The notes beneath the pieces are model-generated. The model did no database searches. It saw only the letters and a list, made by a program, of their open reading frames with translations, and was not told the origin of the DNA. The position numbers were made by a program, and so were the translations under genes. A stretch of 64,000 nt of DNA from Taeniopygia guttata (taxonomy: Eukaryota > Chordata > Aves > Passeriformes > Estrildidae). The stretch's first letter is position 1; each line of letters begins with the position of its first letter. Shown one piece after another: positions 26,643 to 38,579 of this stretch. Location of the stretch: contig NC_133063.1 in NCBI RefSeq assembly GCF_048771995.1, forward strand, positions 30,223,810 to 30,287,809, read 5' to 3'.

Positions 26643-26862
26643 ATCATAGAATGGGTTGGGATGAAAGAGGCCCTAAAGATTATCTAGTTCCAGCCCCCAG
26701 GAATACCTGTCAACAGACCGGGTTGCTTGGAGCCCATATTCAGCCTGGCTTTCAACGCTTCCAGGAATCAGGCGGACACAACTTCTCTGGGAAACCTGTT
26801 CCAGTTTCTCATCAACTCAGAGTAAAGAATGTTTTCCCAAGAACTAATCTAAATGTGCTCAG
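26643..26862 (-). mobile_element. CR1 LINE, 3' fragment, reverse orientation
   Basis: The plus strand starts with the reverse complement of the CR1 end (AATCATAGAATGGGTTGGGA, 26642-26661) and runs through the typical GGCCCTAAAGATTATCTAGT (26670-26689) and CCAGCCCCC positions. It then reads through diverged 3' UTR and the end of ORF2, with CTGGGAAACCTGTTCCAGTT at 26788-26807. The 5' end is truncated near 26862. An open frame on the plus strand here is an antisense by-product. Confidence 0.9.
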
Positions 26863-29791
26863 CAACCAGTAAGGTCAACCCACCACAAAGTATTCAACAC
26901 ACTATTAGTCAGACCTTTATAAAACATTTACCATAACACCACAAAAAATCCAAATTATAGACTGGAAGGCTACAAAACACAATAACAGAAATTAAATAGA
27001 TTTAAAAAAAGAATTACTCCTCATAATCTATCAGAGAAAAAAACATCCTGTATGAATGCCTCACCTTGGATTGGATGAAATCAGAGATTGTTTTTCTGCT
27101 GCCACAGACAGCACAGCTACAGTCTATATTTTATGTTAGCACAAATTGGAGCAATATGAAAGTGAAGTAAATATTTACAAAATGGGAAATCATACTGGGC
27201 AGTTACAAATCCAAACAGGACTCAAGAATCACAGCTAGCAAGAAGCTGAACATCAGCTCTCAGGTCAAGAGGGTCAAGAGTGTAGGTCCTCTACCTGATT
27301 GCCTAAGCAGAGAAATCCTGAGAACTTCAATCACCCACAATAGGCACTATACAACTACATTCCAAGCTGGTGCCAATACTATAGGATGAAGATGAAAGTT
27401 AAAGGAAAATTGAAGGGAATTAAAGGAAAATTGAAACATCCACTAAAAATAATAAATTTGTAATGCATGCTTTATGAGAAACTGCAGAATTTCAGTCTCC
27501 TTTATTTCTCAAACAGAAGGGTAAAACATTGCAAATACCTAACAAAACTTTAAAAATCTCCACATATCATAAGTAACATAAATATATCATCAAGTGGATG
27601 CAAGCTGATGCTGTTTAAAGTCAGTACAAAACCGAGTTAGAGGTCATAACAGAATTTCCCTGACCAGCCATTTGACATAAGGTCATTTCCCCTAAAAACT
27701 GAATTCAAGTTCACAAAATTACTTTAGTCTTCTTCCGTTCAGACTAGATGATCATATTTTCCAAGGTCTTAGGGGTTATAAATTTACAAAATTAACCATG
27801 TGTCAGTGTGGGTAGCTTTGACTTTTCAATATGTTAACATTTAGGATCCCCCAAAAAGTAGATTTATGTGCTAAGAAAACAGCTATTTATTTCAAGACAT
27901 TTTCATATAACCCTTTCTCAAAGATGTTATATGCAGGTTTGACAAAATCTTCCAGTTTGGTTTTATTACAGACAAACTAAACACAGACTTTCACATCCTA
28001 AATGAGCTCCATTTTGTTTACTGTTCTTTCTCATTTCAAAGCATCAAAAACTCCAAATATTTTGCCTCTAGAAAGAGGTTTATTAAAATTCCAGTGTAGA
28101 ATATTGTACTAATTTTCTTTTCCTTTTTTTTTCCCTCTCCTTCTGTGGCTATTGCCCCCTGAAAAGAAGAACAACTGGAGTGAGCACTTGAAGGTAAGAG
28201 TTTCTGGACACAGAGAGTTTACCAGTGAGCAAAGACCTTGAAATGAGGGGGAAACATGACAGTTTCAGGCTGCTCTGAGAAAGAGCAGGGATAACCAAAA
28301 CTCCTGAGGCTGCTCAGGTGCTGCTTGGCACCTCCTGTTGCTGCTCTGGCTGAACAGAATCTGCCACCAGCAAACTGATCAAAACATTGAAGTAGATAAA
28401 TACATGGACCTGATATGAAAAGAATGGCAATTTAACCATATGCATCTTTAGATTCTGCCAAAATATGAATGATTCTTCTCTGCCCAGCAAATATCTTCAT
28501 TAATTCTTAAAGAAAGCCTTACAGAATAATAGTTTCTTTTATATGCTTTTAAATGTGTTAAAATTCACATAAGCTTGGAGTTTAAGGAAATTATTACAGG
28601 AATCTGGTGTTGGTCAAGCAGCTAAGTAAAAAGCTAAGTTACAACAACTCTCCCACAATGAAAGGTAGCGTACAAAATAAATCAGACTCTGCTTAGGCTC
28701 AGGAGCTGAAAAGAGAAATCTGACAGGGGGAAAAAAAAACCAGCTGTAGGTCAGATTTTTCTGCTCAATTTAAACCATCTCCTAGACCCTTTCAGTTTCT
28801 TAGATGGATGATCTTCAAAGCTCTGCAAGGGCTTTAGAAGACAATATTTTCATGGGTAGCACAGCTCAAACAGATTTTTATCCTGACTTCTTAGCTGAGA
28901 CAGATATCTGCTGAGAGAGATATCTTCTGAGAGTGATAATTATAATACTACTAAAACTAATAATTTTACTTTGATGAAGATATTTAAATGAGTGATAATA
29001 TTCAGAAACACTACCTACAAGATGAGATAGAGAATCAACACATAAAAGGCTGCTCAAATTGGTCAAGGATAAACCAGGTTTTTAAAGGTAAACCAGATTA
29101 TGGTACAGATTACAGATAGAGAAGGAGAACAAAAGGTGGAAACTTCAATCCTTTACAAGAAAGAGATTGCAGTAAATTTTTAAGTCCCCCCAAGAACCAA
29201 TAAACAACCCCATAAAAATATCTCGAAAGAGACCCAGTTTCATTTACAAGTCAATGAAGCCAAATTTAAAAAGGCAAAATGACAGGGAGCCTTACATGCT
29301 TAAAATACTTTCCGTCATTCAAGGTGGTTCTTCCCAAAGCAGTCATCTGTGCCATTGATTTAAAGCTATACACACATCTGCTATTAAACGCAATGAGTAA
29401 CAGGCCACTGGGCTACAGCTGATTGATATTCTTCAGTCTCTCTTGCAAAAACTTGATCTCCTCAGAAAAGATACCACTGACATTTAAAGTACACACATAC
29501 TGGTATTTGCTAAGGTTTTAAACAGTAGTGAGTCTCAAATTCTGAGGAGTTGCAAATTCTGAAGAGTTGGCTTTTTTTCTGAATGCCTGATTAGCATAGA
29601 GAGGAAAAGCCATATTGAGAATTTTTGAACACACTTAACATGTTTCAGGCCTCACATATGCAAAGGAAACCTGATTGTTGTAGCATTTAAGTTCAGAGCT
29701 GCATCTTACCCTTCTGCACAGCAGTATAAAGGGCAGATGTTGAGAGGTATTTCTCACCTGAGAATTTCTCAGGTACTTGGCTGTCACATCT
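26863..29791. other. intergenic, nothing recognised beyond small duplications
   Basis: No gene, RNA or mobile element recognised. A 16-bp string (TTAAAGGAAAATTGAA) is repeated with 21-bp period at 27399-27414 and 27420-27435, and a CAAATTCTGARGAGTTG string is duplicated near 29535-29568. Confidence 0.5.
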
Positions 29792-30178
29792 AAGAGGAGA
29801 GGAGGGGAAGGGGGAAGGGGGAGGGAAGGGGGAGGGAAGGGGGAGGGAAGGGGGAGGGGAGGGGAGGGGAGGGGAGGGGAGGGGAGGGGAGGGGAAGGGA
29901 AGGGAAGGGAAGGGAAGGGAAGGGAAGGGAAGGGAAGGGAAGGGAAGGGAAGGGAAGGGAAGGGAAGGGAAGGGAAGGGAAGGGAAGGGAAGGGAAGGGA
30001 AGGGAAGGGAAGGGAAGGGAAGGGAAGGGAAGGGAAGGGAAGGGAAGGGAAGGGAAGGGAAGGGAAGGGAAGGGAAGGGAAGGGAAGGGAAGGGAAGGGA
30101 AGGGAAGGGAAGGGAAGGGAAGGGAAGGGAAGGGAAGGGAAGGGAAGGGAAGGGAAGGGAAGGGAAGGGAAGGGAAAA
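29792..30178 (+). repeat. homopurine satellite tract, (AAGGG)56 core
   Basis: An uninterrupted run of 387 purines on the plus strand. It is layered: irregular GGGGAAGGGGG-type sequence (29792-29821), three 11-bp units AGGGAAGGGGG (29822-29854), eight AGGGG units (29855-29894), then 56 exact AAGGG units (29895-30174). The long frames it opens on both strands (for example Gly-Lys-Gly-Arg-Glu repeats, or Phe-Pro-Ser-Leu-Pro repeats on the other strand) are low-complexity translations of a pentanucleotide and not genes. Such G-rich purine tracts can form triplex or G-quadruplex structures, are length-variable, and are prone to assembly error. Confidence 0.98.
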
Positions 30179-33100
30179 TAGGTGTATTCTGTGTCCATGA
30201 ATTTCTAGACTTTACTATTGGAGTGGAATAGATTTCATGTTATGAGATAACTAAAGCAATCATCATTTTTCTTCAAATTGCTCCTAAGAACTTGATCGTG
30301 CAATTCACCAGTTTTTCACTTTTTTCCCCATTAGGTTTTTCTATTTTTTAAACACTCATTTGATTCTAATGTCTTCAATCTTTCTTCCTGTTTACTTATT
30401 CTAATTGCTTTATTTCGGTTTATTCAAACAAAAGACTACTATTTCAGCCTAGACCTAGAAATACCCGTTTTAAAAGTGCAGACTAAAATAAAACTGATTT
30501 ACAACCTTCTAAATCTAAGGAGAGATTACATTTAATGTTCGCAGATAGTTATATAAGAATTTCAGAGAGTAACACACTGAATATATAAACCTCCTGCTAA
30601 TTTATAGTCCAAAACTGATCAAGATAAAATTAAAACTTGAAGATTGTTTCTAGTTTACAATATTTTTTAAGTTCCACTGGATTTCCTCTCTTTCAGGTGT
30701 AACAACAACATAGCATGATCATTTATAGGGAGTGCAAGTACAGAGACATCTTGTGGTAACAAGACATTTGCAAACAAATGCACTTTTCTATACTGAAAAT
30801 TCTCTTTTGATACATGAAATAAGTTTAGTATACTACAACTTTTCAAAGTAATTTCAAAACAAAACATTTCAAATTAAAATATCAAAATGTTTCACTGATA
30901 AAAATGTTAATTCTTTTAAAGAATTGTTTGGAGGTTTTAATGACCAAAGCAACACTGTTGAAATTAAAATACTCAGTTCTAATTTCAGTAAACACAAGCA
31001 GCTGCTATGAGTTCAAACTACCTAGAAAAGAAATTTAATCAAACAAGCACAAGCAAAATCATTGTCCCCTTACAAAGAAATATTGAAAAACTCTCCAGTT
31101 GTAGGGAAATTAAATAGTGTATCCAAATGGCAACAAGGAAAAGTCAGGACAGATGTATCTTCCTGTGGTGGTCCCTAAAAAAGACATTAGAAGTAATGGC
31201 TGGAAGTGACACAGGTACGTCAAGACCTTCCTCCAGTGGTCAGTCTCCATGCTGGACTTCTTTCATTCAGTTTCTTCACCTTAAAAAGAAAGATACCTCT
31301 TATCACTTCCATGAAACATTTGGAGTTTCTGCTGGAAATATTATCCTCTACTTTCAAATGGGATCTAGAAAAATATGAAAATACCTTTTCACTGTTGGGA
31401 GGTTTCAGAGATATTTATCATGCAAAAATGGCCACATTAAGAAAGGTATTGTTACTGATCCATGTCAGTATTAAATGCACTAGAAACTGGAATGATTACA
31501 GGATATGTAAATTTTCAGGAATCTAGATGAGTCTATTCTGTTCTTAAATAAATGCCATTGACCAATACTCTTTTAAATGAAAGAGAAAAAAAAAAGTAAA
31601 TTTTGAAGATTACATAAAAAAATTTAAATCCTACAAAATATTACCTAATGCTGCATGACTGAGGGGTCATGAGGTTCAAGGAGATTAAACACTTCTACTA
31701 TGACTACAGATCAAGGTCAGACACCAGCTTTGGAAGAACACTTCACACCTCAAGCTGCAGCTTTTAACAGCAGCTGACAGAGTCTTATATAGGCATATTA
31801 TCCTTCAGTTTACTAGCTTAAAAGCAGCCATGCATGAGATACTAATCATTACAAGCTAGCATAAAAAAAGAGAGAACTCTCTCCAAAAATATTTGAAACA
31901 GATGTTGAGTGCAACATTAGATGTAGGTCTGTGTTGCCCTCTGGAATGTGAAAAAAACAAATATGCTAGTATTTTCAAGTACAGAATAAATTCCTGTGAG
32001 TGGATTTACCTCACTGCATCACAACAAGATCTCTTGCATGATACCAGGTTAAAGAAGAACAATTTTGGGTCTGAAATGCTAAATGAACTTGCAGAGTGAC
32101 AATTGAGATTGCTACCAACTGACCTGGAAGACATCACAGGCTGTTCTGCCAGACGCCTGAAAAGTCAAACATTTATGGAAGAGAGAGCATTCAGTCCAGA
32201 AAGTGTGTTGCTCCTATTGCCATTATTTTTTTTTAGTATTGTATCCTGTCTTCTGAAGACCAAAAATCTTGTCCTTATGCAGATTTCCAAGGCCTGCAGA
32301 GGAGGGAGAGGGTAGATACAGAGAAGATTACTCACTTCTGCTTTCACAAAGTTGTAGCATAGCTATTTATAATGTTCAAAGTACTGTTTAAAAATATTTG
32401 GTTCACCTTTAACCAGAAGACGGACTCTTTTCATGTAAACAGCTAGATAGCTTAATAGTTTTTACCAAATTACCAATTATAAGTACAGCTTCAAGTCAGA
32501 ACACACTGATTTTTTTTTTAATCAAATTTAGCATCTTTTAAAAAGATGAACCTACTAAAGAGAAGGCAAGCATCCTGTCACCTACTTCAGGCTGTAAACC
32601 ATGGTAACAAGGAGTAATGAAACATGACAAAAAGTTCTGAGATCCCTCATTGAAGAGATAATTAGTAAGGAAGCAAAGCCAAATTAAATACTGCACTTGG
32701 CAACACAAGCAGTTTTTGAAGTCATGCTTTCCTCTCTCACAGTTGTTTTTAGCTAAACTACAGCCTTCACATTAATTGCAAACCAAAACAATAGTGCCTA
32801 GGGAAAATAATGAGTATGGAATAAGGAGGAAAATAAATGATTAATTAAGGGATTAGGGAAGTCAAAAGTTCCTGAGGACCTCTGACTACCATTGCTGTCC
32901 ACAGCCAAGGGAGCTAGAAGAATTAAAAATTTTTTTCCAGGCAGCACTGCAGAGATGGCTGGTGACAATTAGCTAACTTGGCTTGTATTCAAGTAAACAC
33001 AGTTTCACCTAAATGTGGTAAGAATAATGATGCTGCTGTTAGGGACAGAGACATTACAGGGCCTGTGAGTCTGAAAGTTCAGTATACAGTCTTGCAAGGG

Positions 33101-36100
33101 AGATAAAACAGTAACTAGTAACTCAGACATGTTGAGATGCTATAAAATTTATGGAATCGGGGTGTTCTGGCTTCATACTTTCCTCATGCAGAGATAATTA
33201 AGGTGAGGAAACAAACTCACCACTTTTTCAAGGTGACAGAATTATTTATTTGTGTAATAGAACACATAGTGTGCATACTGGAAGACAGTATAACTGAGAT
33301 GAGATCCAGATGTGCACACCTGGACACAGGGAAACACACACAGCCACTCAACCAGGTTGTGACTTGTAAGTGATTCTCTGAGGGCATATAGAGCGTGAAA
33401 CAGTCTCTAGCATCCCACCTCACTCATCAAAATAATAATTGTCTTTAAGAAACAAAGCAGCTTCTTCAGAATGGTAGAAAGTGACCCAAAGAATAGAGAT
33501 CCCTTTACTGTTCTTGAGCCAATGTCCTTGCACTTCTTGTGCTGCATGCCTCATTCAAACGACCTTGTCCCTCAAGCATTTTGCCCCTCTACCTCCTAGA
33601 AATGTTGAATCTCTCTTTGAGAATCACATTATAAATTACTGTATCTCAGGTTAGCAGCCTCCTCCCTACACTTGCACCAAGAGAAATCCAGAGGGACTTA
33701 GCTCTTGCTTCTGCAAGAAGATTTAAGACTAGATGATCTGTGTTCTTTCACTACTCTCTTCTCTCCAAAAGAAATATTCACAGTAACAGGCCAGCATATT
33801 TTTCAGTTCAGCAGGGAGAATAGGATGCTGTGAGAACTGGACTTAGAGGATTCAGAGGAAAGTCAACTTAAAAGGCTGTTCAATCAGAATTGATTACATT
33901 TACATTTTACTGTAGTTAAGAAAAACCTCCTTTTATGTAATCTCTCAAAAATAAATAAAACATAAGGGAAAAAAAAACTGAAAGAGCATAATACAGCCAT
34001 CCATACACTTCTGCAATGTTAACGCAAAGTTAACCTTGAAAAGGACCGCAGCTGGACCTATGCTGAAAGCAAGCTATAAAGGAAGCTGGACCTCTACTGG
34101 AAGCTTACCATTCTGCTATTTTTTGCTGTCAGAGATACTAGTGAAAACAGAATATTTTAATTGAAAGTGCAGTAATCACTCTGTGTCATCATCTTTCTTA
34201 AGCACACCTAATAAAATATTTGCAGGGACTTGTTGCAGGGAAAGGAAAAAATATGAAATATTATTATGGACATCAAGAGTATACTACTTAAGTAAGTATT
34301 AATAGTGCTAATTCCCTCAGAACTGGAGATCAGTTCAGAAAAAATAACCTCTAGCATTTCAACAAATGCATACATAGAACATCAGAGCACTGTCAAGACT
34401 GGAGTAAGTAAGGAAAAATGGAGGGAAAACTGGTTCAGGCAATAGAGAACAGCAGAATATATGAATAATAATAATAAAGTGGTTAAAATAAACAATGCTG
34501 ACATGAAAAAATACCTTCCTCCAAATGTGCTCATTGCTATTGACCTTCAGGCAAGGCGTCAATATTAAAAGTAACCTACCAATACCTTTTTCTCCTCAAG
34601 GCAGTATTTCATAATTTATGCACCTGCTGCAAATATTGTTTGATACATAGTCACTTTGCTAAGCTTTTCATTAAAATACTGTCCATTCAGGGTGGAATGA
34701 CATGTTTCCTGTCACTAGGCATCATCTCTCACATCGTCTGCAAATCTTTGACTACTGAAGTGTTACTCATTTAAAAAGTACAGAGAAAACTACAACTGTA
34801 AAAACCACCTATCCCATTATAAGAAGAAAATTTTTAAGAAATTTAAAGCTCTTTTTTTCCCAAGCTTTTAAGTTGTTGAGCCTTCCCATTATCTAGCAAC
34901 ATTTAATTACTAGTTTATATCACTCCAAATTAATTTTTAAAGTGTTTTGTAACCTTCAACTGCTTACCATGTTCTTCTGCTTTGTACACAATTACCACAG
35001 TGGAGGTAATTCTTAAGTATTTCTGACAGATAGAGCAGCAAAAGGCCTGTGTCAATATACATGTTTTTACAGGCCTTTTATAATAAAGAGCCTGTGTTTA
35101 ATGGCTGTTTAAAACTTACACTGTTAAAAAGCATGATCTCATTGTAGTAGGCACAACAGAGATAAACATCAAATTACAATCCCTCAATACATTCATTTAA
35201 TTTTAAGTCAGGCAAAAAAAGGGGATAAATAACTTAGCTCTTCTTTTCTCAGAAACTGTTCACGTTGTTCTACATAGAACATTGACATAACTGCTACATG
35301 TTATATTTAATTTCATTTATATTTAGTTTTTGTAAACTACTTCACAGGACTACTAAAATAAATGCAACTAATTCACAAAACTTGAAATTCTGTGAATTAT
35401 TCTAAATAATTTAATGTTAATTTAAGTTCAAGAGCAAAGGCCTGTGCCCTCAAATATCCACACCTCCCACTCTCAAATACAGAAGAGACTTTTTTGATAG
35501 AACTGGTTTTAATGACAGAAAGAGAAAGCAAATGACTATATAAAAAATTCCAACATGAAACAGGGGATGTCTTTATATCACTCTTTTTGGTTACATTGGG
35601 TTTCACACAATCCCCAGGTATGCAGAGGTGCTATTATAGTCATGGAAGTTCAGATGTCTCCACATCAAAAGCCTGAGTTCAAAAGCAACAGGACACACAT
35701 GGAAAAGAACTTAGACTGTCCATTTGCTTTCTGGCTACCTGAGCAAGCACAGTGCAGGTCACTTCGCTGATGGTGCATATCAATCAACAACTGTATATAT
35801 GTATATGCTGTATAGGGTTGCTAATGCTGCATGACGTATTTCTAATTGATTATAAATCAAAAGATGCTGTCTAGGTTTACTAAAAAGCAACACTAGTATA
35901 TTCAACTTAAGCCACTCTGACCTAGAATTATTTTTAACTCACTGTGCTAACTTTAATTTAGAGAAAAAAAATTTGCTAACATTTTAGTCACCAAACTGCA
36001 TTAACCTGAGAAATATTCAAAGAGCAGTGTTCACAACATGACCAATGCTGATCTAGCCATTACATCTGTTGGGTTTAGCTCAAATGTTTTGACAATTATA

Positions 36101-37131
36101 CCAGCTCCCAGAGTCATTGTTAGCCACTCTAGATATTGTTCAAGGTTTGTACAAATTGCCTCAGGAGCAGTGCTGTTGCAATGTTCACGTCTGCTGCTCC
36201 CAAAGATGCAATATTTCCCTCTCCATTGTTTAAAGATCAGAAGACCAAAAGAGACCTTTACATTCATCAGGTCAGCCGAAGGAAGCCAGGGAATTTTCCC
36301 CAATAGAATGATCCTACCAAAGGCTTCCTCCTTTTTGGTTAACATCAAGGAAACCATTAAGAACAAACTTAAATAATGAAAATGTTATGACAAATAACAC
36401 AAACAGCATAATGAAAACCAATCAATTTTTCTCATTTTCATACCTCTTAACAAAACATGGACTCAAACTACCAGATGCCTTATTCATTGTTCTGTCCTCC
36501 AAGCAACAAGTGTAGCCCAGTTATCAGGTGAAAGCCTTGTCTTAGTTCACAGATATATGGGTAGTATCTCAGATTCACATGCATTACAGCTGAATGGATT
36601 GAACTGCAGTTTTCACATCAAGCAGGAAAGCAGACCCAAACCACTCTGCTAATGCACGTGAATCTCTTTGTCTCCATAGAGAAAAGTTTCATCAAATCTT
36701 CAGAAAAAGCCTTCATCAAAGCCAGGATAGCGACCATATACTGGCAAAAACACACGAGGTTATCTTTGCCTGAGCTGCTGCAGGGACCAGCAGGACCACA
36801 GAAATCAGCATAAGCTGCATGGCCCACTCTGAGCTGTGCTTCCCAGCAGCTCCCACACACCACTCTGAAGTCCCTGGACATCCCTCTGCCCAAGCAGCCC
36901 TGTGGCTGGGGGAATACCTGCAAAGCTAAAGCAGAAATATTGTCTTCCCACATGCCTAGTAGTTAAAAAGGAAAATGCAGAAGAAAAGGTTGCTCTGAAT
37001 GAAAGATATGGAAAGATAATGAAAGAGATATAAGGAAGTCTGGTGCAGCTAACACCATTTTTACTAAGGTTCAAATAGTATTAAAATTTCATAGAGATTT
37101 TCTACAAATTCCCAAACTTCAGTTTTTTTCC
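30179..37131. other. intergenic, nothing recognised beyond a hairpin
   Basis: AT-rich intergenic DNA. Two places are less AT-rich: 36031-36376, open on both strands for about 111 codons, and 36620-36960, open for 111 codons on the minus strand. None of the products is recognisable. A perfect inverted repeat at 35040-35079 is listed separately. Confidence 0.5.
35040..35079. repeat. perfect 11-bp inverted repeat (hairpin)
   Basis: AAAAGGCCTGT at 35040-35050 is the exact reverse complement of ACAGGCCTTTT at 35069-35079, with an 18-nt spacer. The stem is too short for a canonical pre-miRNA. No flanking transposon termini or target duplication were seen. Confidence 0.8.
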
Positions 37132-37180
37132 CCGTCTCTAGCAAATTGACCAATCTGATTTCTTTTTATGACAAGGCTAT
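37132..37180 (+). mobile_element. CR1 LINE ORF2 fragment, 5' part split by an LTR
   Basis: This short sense segment encodes the CR1 reverse-transcriptase stretch around Thr-Asn-Leu-Ile-Ser-Phe-Tyr-Asp-Lys (37149-37175), just before the LTR. The same reading frame resumes on the far side of the LTR once the duplicated GCTAT is counted once, so both parts are one CR1 copy. The left edge near 37132 is the apparent 5' truncation of the copy; it is diverged and uncertain by tens of bases. Confidence 0.75.
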
Positions 37181-38579
37181 TGTCATGGTTTGACGCTGGC
37201 ACAATGCCAGCGCCCCATGAAAATACAACCTACCAATCAAATGCTGTAAAATGTGATCAAGAACAGAGCAAAGCAGGCCAAACTTAATAACAAAGGAAAA
37301 ACTTTATTACACTACTACTACTGCTACTATAAAAGGAAAAGAAAGGAAAGAAAAAAAACCAACAAAATTCGAAATGAAAACCTTCCAAAACATTCCTCCT
37401 CCCTCCACCCAACTCCACCAAACCCCAGCGAGACCCATTTGTATCCTTAATCAAGTTTTCACCCTTCAATATAATCAATACTGAGTCCATCCGGGAAGAG
37501 AGGAGTCCCCCTTGCACCACAGACCCCCAGGAAACACAGCTGCCACCTCTTGTGTTTCCAATGTCACACGTGGCACCACCCAGACACACCGGCCAGTGTG
37601 ACATTCTCCTCTCCTTGTCACAGTGCTCTCACCACTGTGCATGGACAGAGACTGCTTATAGGGCCCCTTTAAGGATGCTTTGCCAAGGACCACCAGGAAC
37701 AACAGTCCAGTATCACAATTCGGGACTAGAGTCCCCCCCATTTTCCCCTGGGGCCGAGGGTCCAAGGACAGAGATCTCCTTCTCTTCTTCTCTGAAGATG
37801 GAGGGCATCCTCACACCCTCCTCAGCTCTCTCTGTCCATTCCTGAACTGGTAGTTGCTGAAGAAGGTCTCTTGGCTCACCAGTGCATCCCCCTAAAATGC
37901 AGTCCCTCTTGAAAGAAGGAGAGGTTCAGTCTATGGTAAACAAGCAGAGTCCAGCCAAAAGCCACTCTATCATCTGCCCCCAACCTTCTTCTCTGAACAT
38001 CTGAGGTCCCAGGCTGTCTCTCTTTCCTTCAAATTCAGGAGGAGTAATATTTCATAAAGCCTTCATTTCACAGGAAAGGGTTAAAATTCCCGGACTCCCC
38101 GGACAGCTGCAATCTCAGCCCAGGACTCCGTTTCCCATCTCCCACGCTGGGCATCTTCCCCCCCCTTCTCCTTCTCCTCCGCCGGCAAACTCCCAGGTGT
38201 CGGCTGGCCCTCTATCTCTTTTCCCTCTAGCTTGGGTGGGGGGGAGAACAAAGACATCCCAGATGTTCTCCACCCTTCCATCCGCAGGAGCTGGCCCAGC
38301 TCAGTTCCGATCCTTCACCCCCTGGCCTACCTCTGCAGGCCGCATGGCTCCCCTCCCCCACCCAGCCCGGGCTGGGGGGGGAGGTCCCTACCTTGCGATG
38401 ACTGGAACCAAAGAAGGACGAGTCCTCCTGGGAATTCTGCTTTTAACCCCTCTGTGTTCTCAGAGGCGTGTCCACCTTCAATTGGTCACCCCAAGTGCCA
38501 GTATCCAAACCTGACCCCTGACTGGATGAACCTCTTCCTTCCAAAAAAAAAAATTCTCTTCCCGTGTCAAACCATGACA
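37181..38579 (-). mobile_element. solo LTR, 1.4 kb, ERVL-like, nested in CR1
   Basis: The 1399-bp element is bounded by perfect 14-bp inverted termini (TGTCATGGTTTGAC at 37181-37194 and GTCAAACCATGACA at 38566-38579) and the 5-bp duplication GCTAT. Orientation is minus: AATAAA reads on the minus strand at 37303-37308, about 120 bp from the downstream end. Upstream of it on that strand lie TATAAG (37654-37659) and, much nearer the 5' end, CCAAT (38481-38485) plus GGTTAAAAG (38440-38448). Just inside the 37181 terminus is a perfect 8-bp stem with 3-nt loop (37194-37212). A CTA/CTG-type trinucleotide stretch and A/G-rich run follow at 37309-37360. There is no primer-binding site and no retroviral gene, so it is a solo LTR. 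Open frames inside it on both strands have no retroviral domain. Confidence 0.9.
37303..37308 (-). promoter_or_regulatory. LTR poly-A signal AATAAA (minus strand)
   Basis: TTTATT on the plus strand, which reads AATAAA on the minus strand about 120 bp before the downstream end of the LTR. This is the usual place for the R/U5 poly-A signal and supports the minus orientation. Confidence 0.6.

Noticed and set aside
29635..30198. Long frames of 187 codons (minus) and 134 codons (plus) with Phe-Pro-Ser-Leu-Pro or Gly-Lys-Gly-Arg-Glu repeats
   Set aside because: They are translations of the AAGGG pentanucleotide array, which is open in all frames because its period has no stop codon; not genes.
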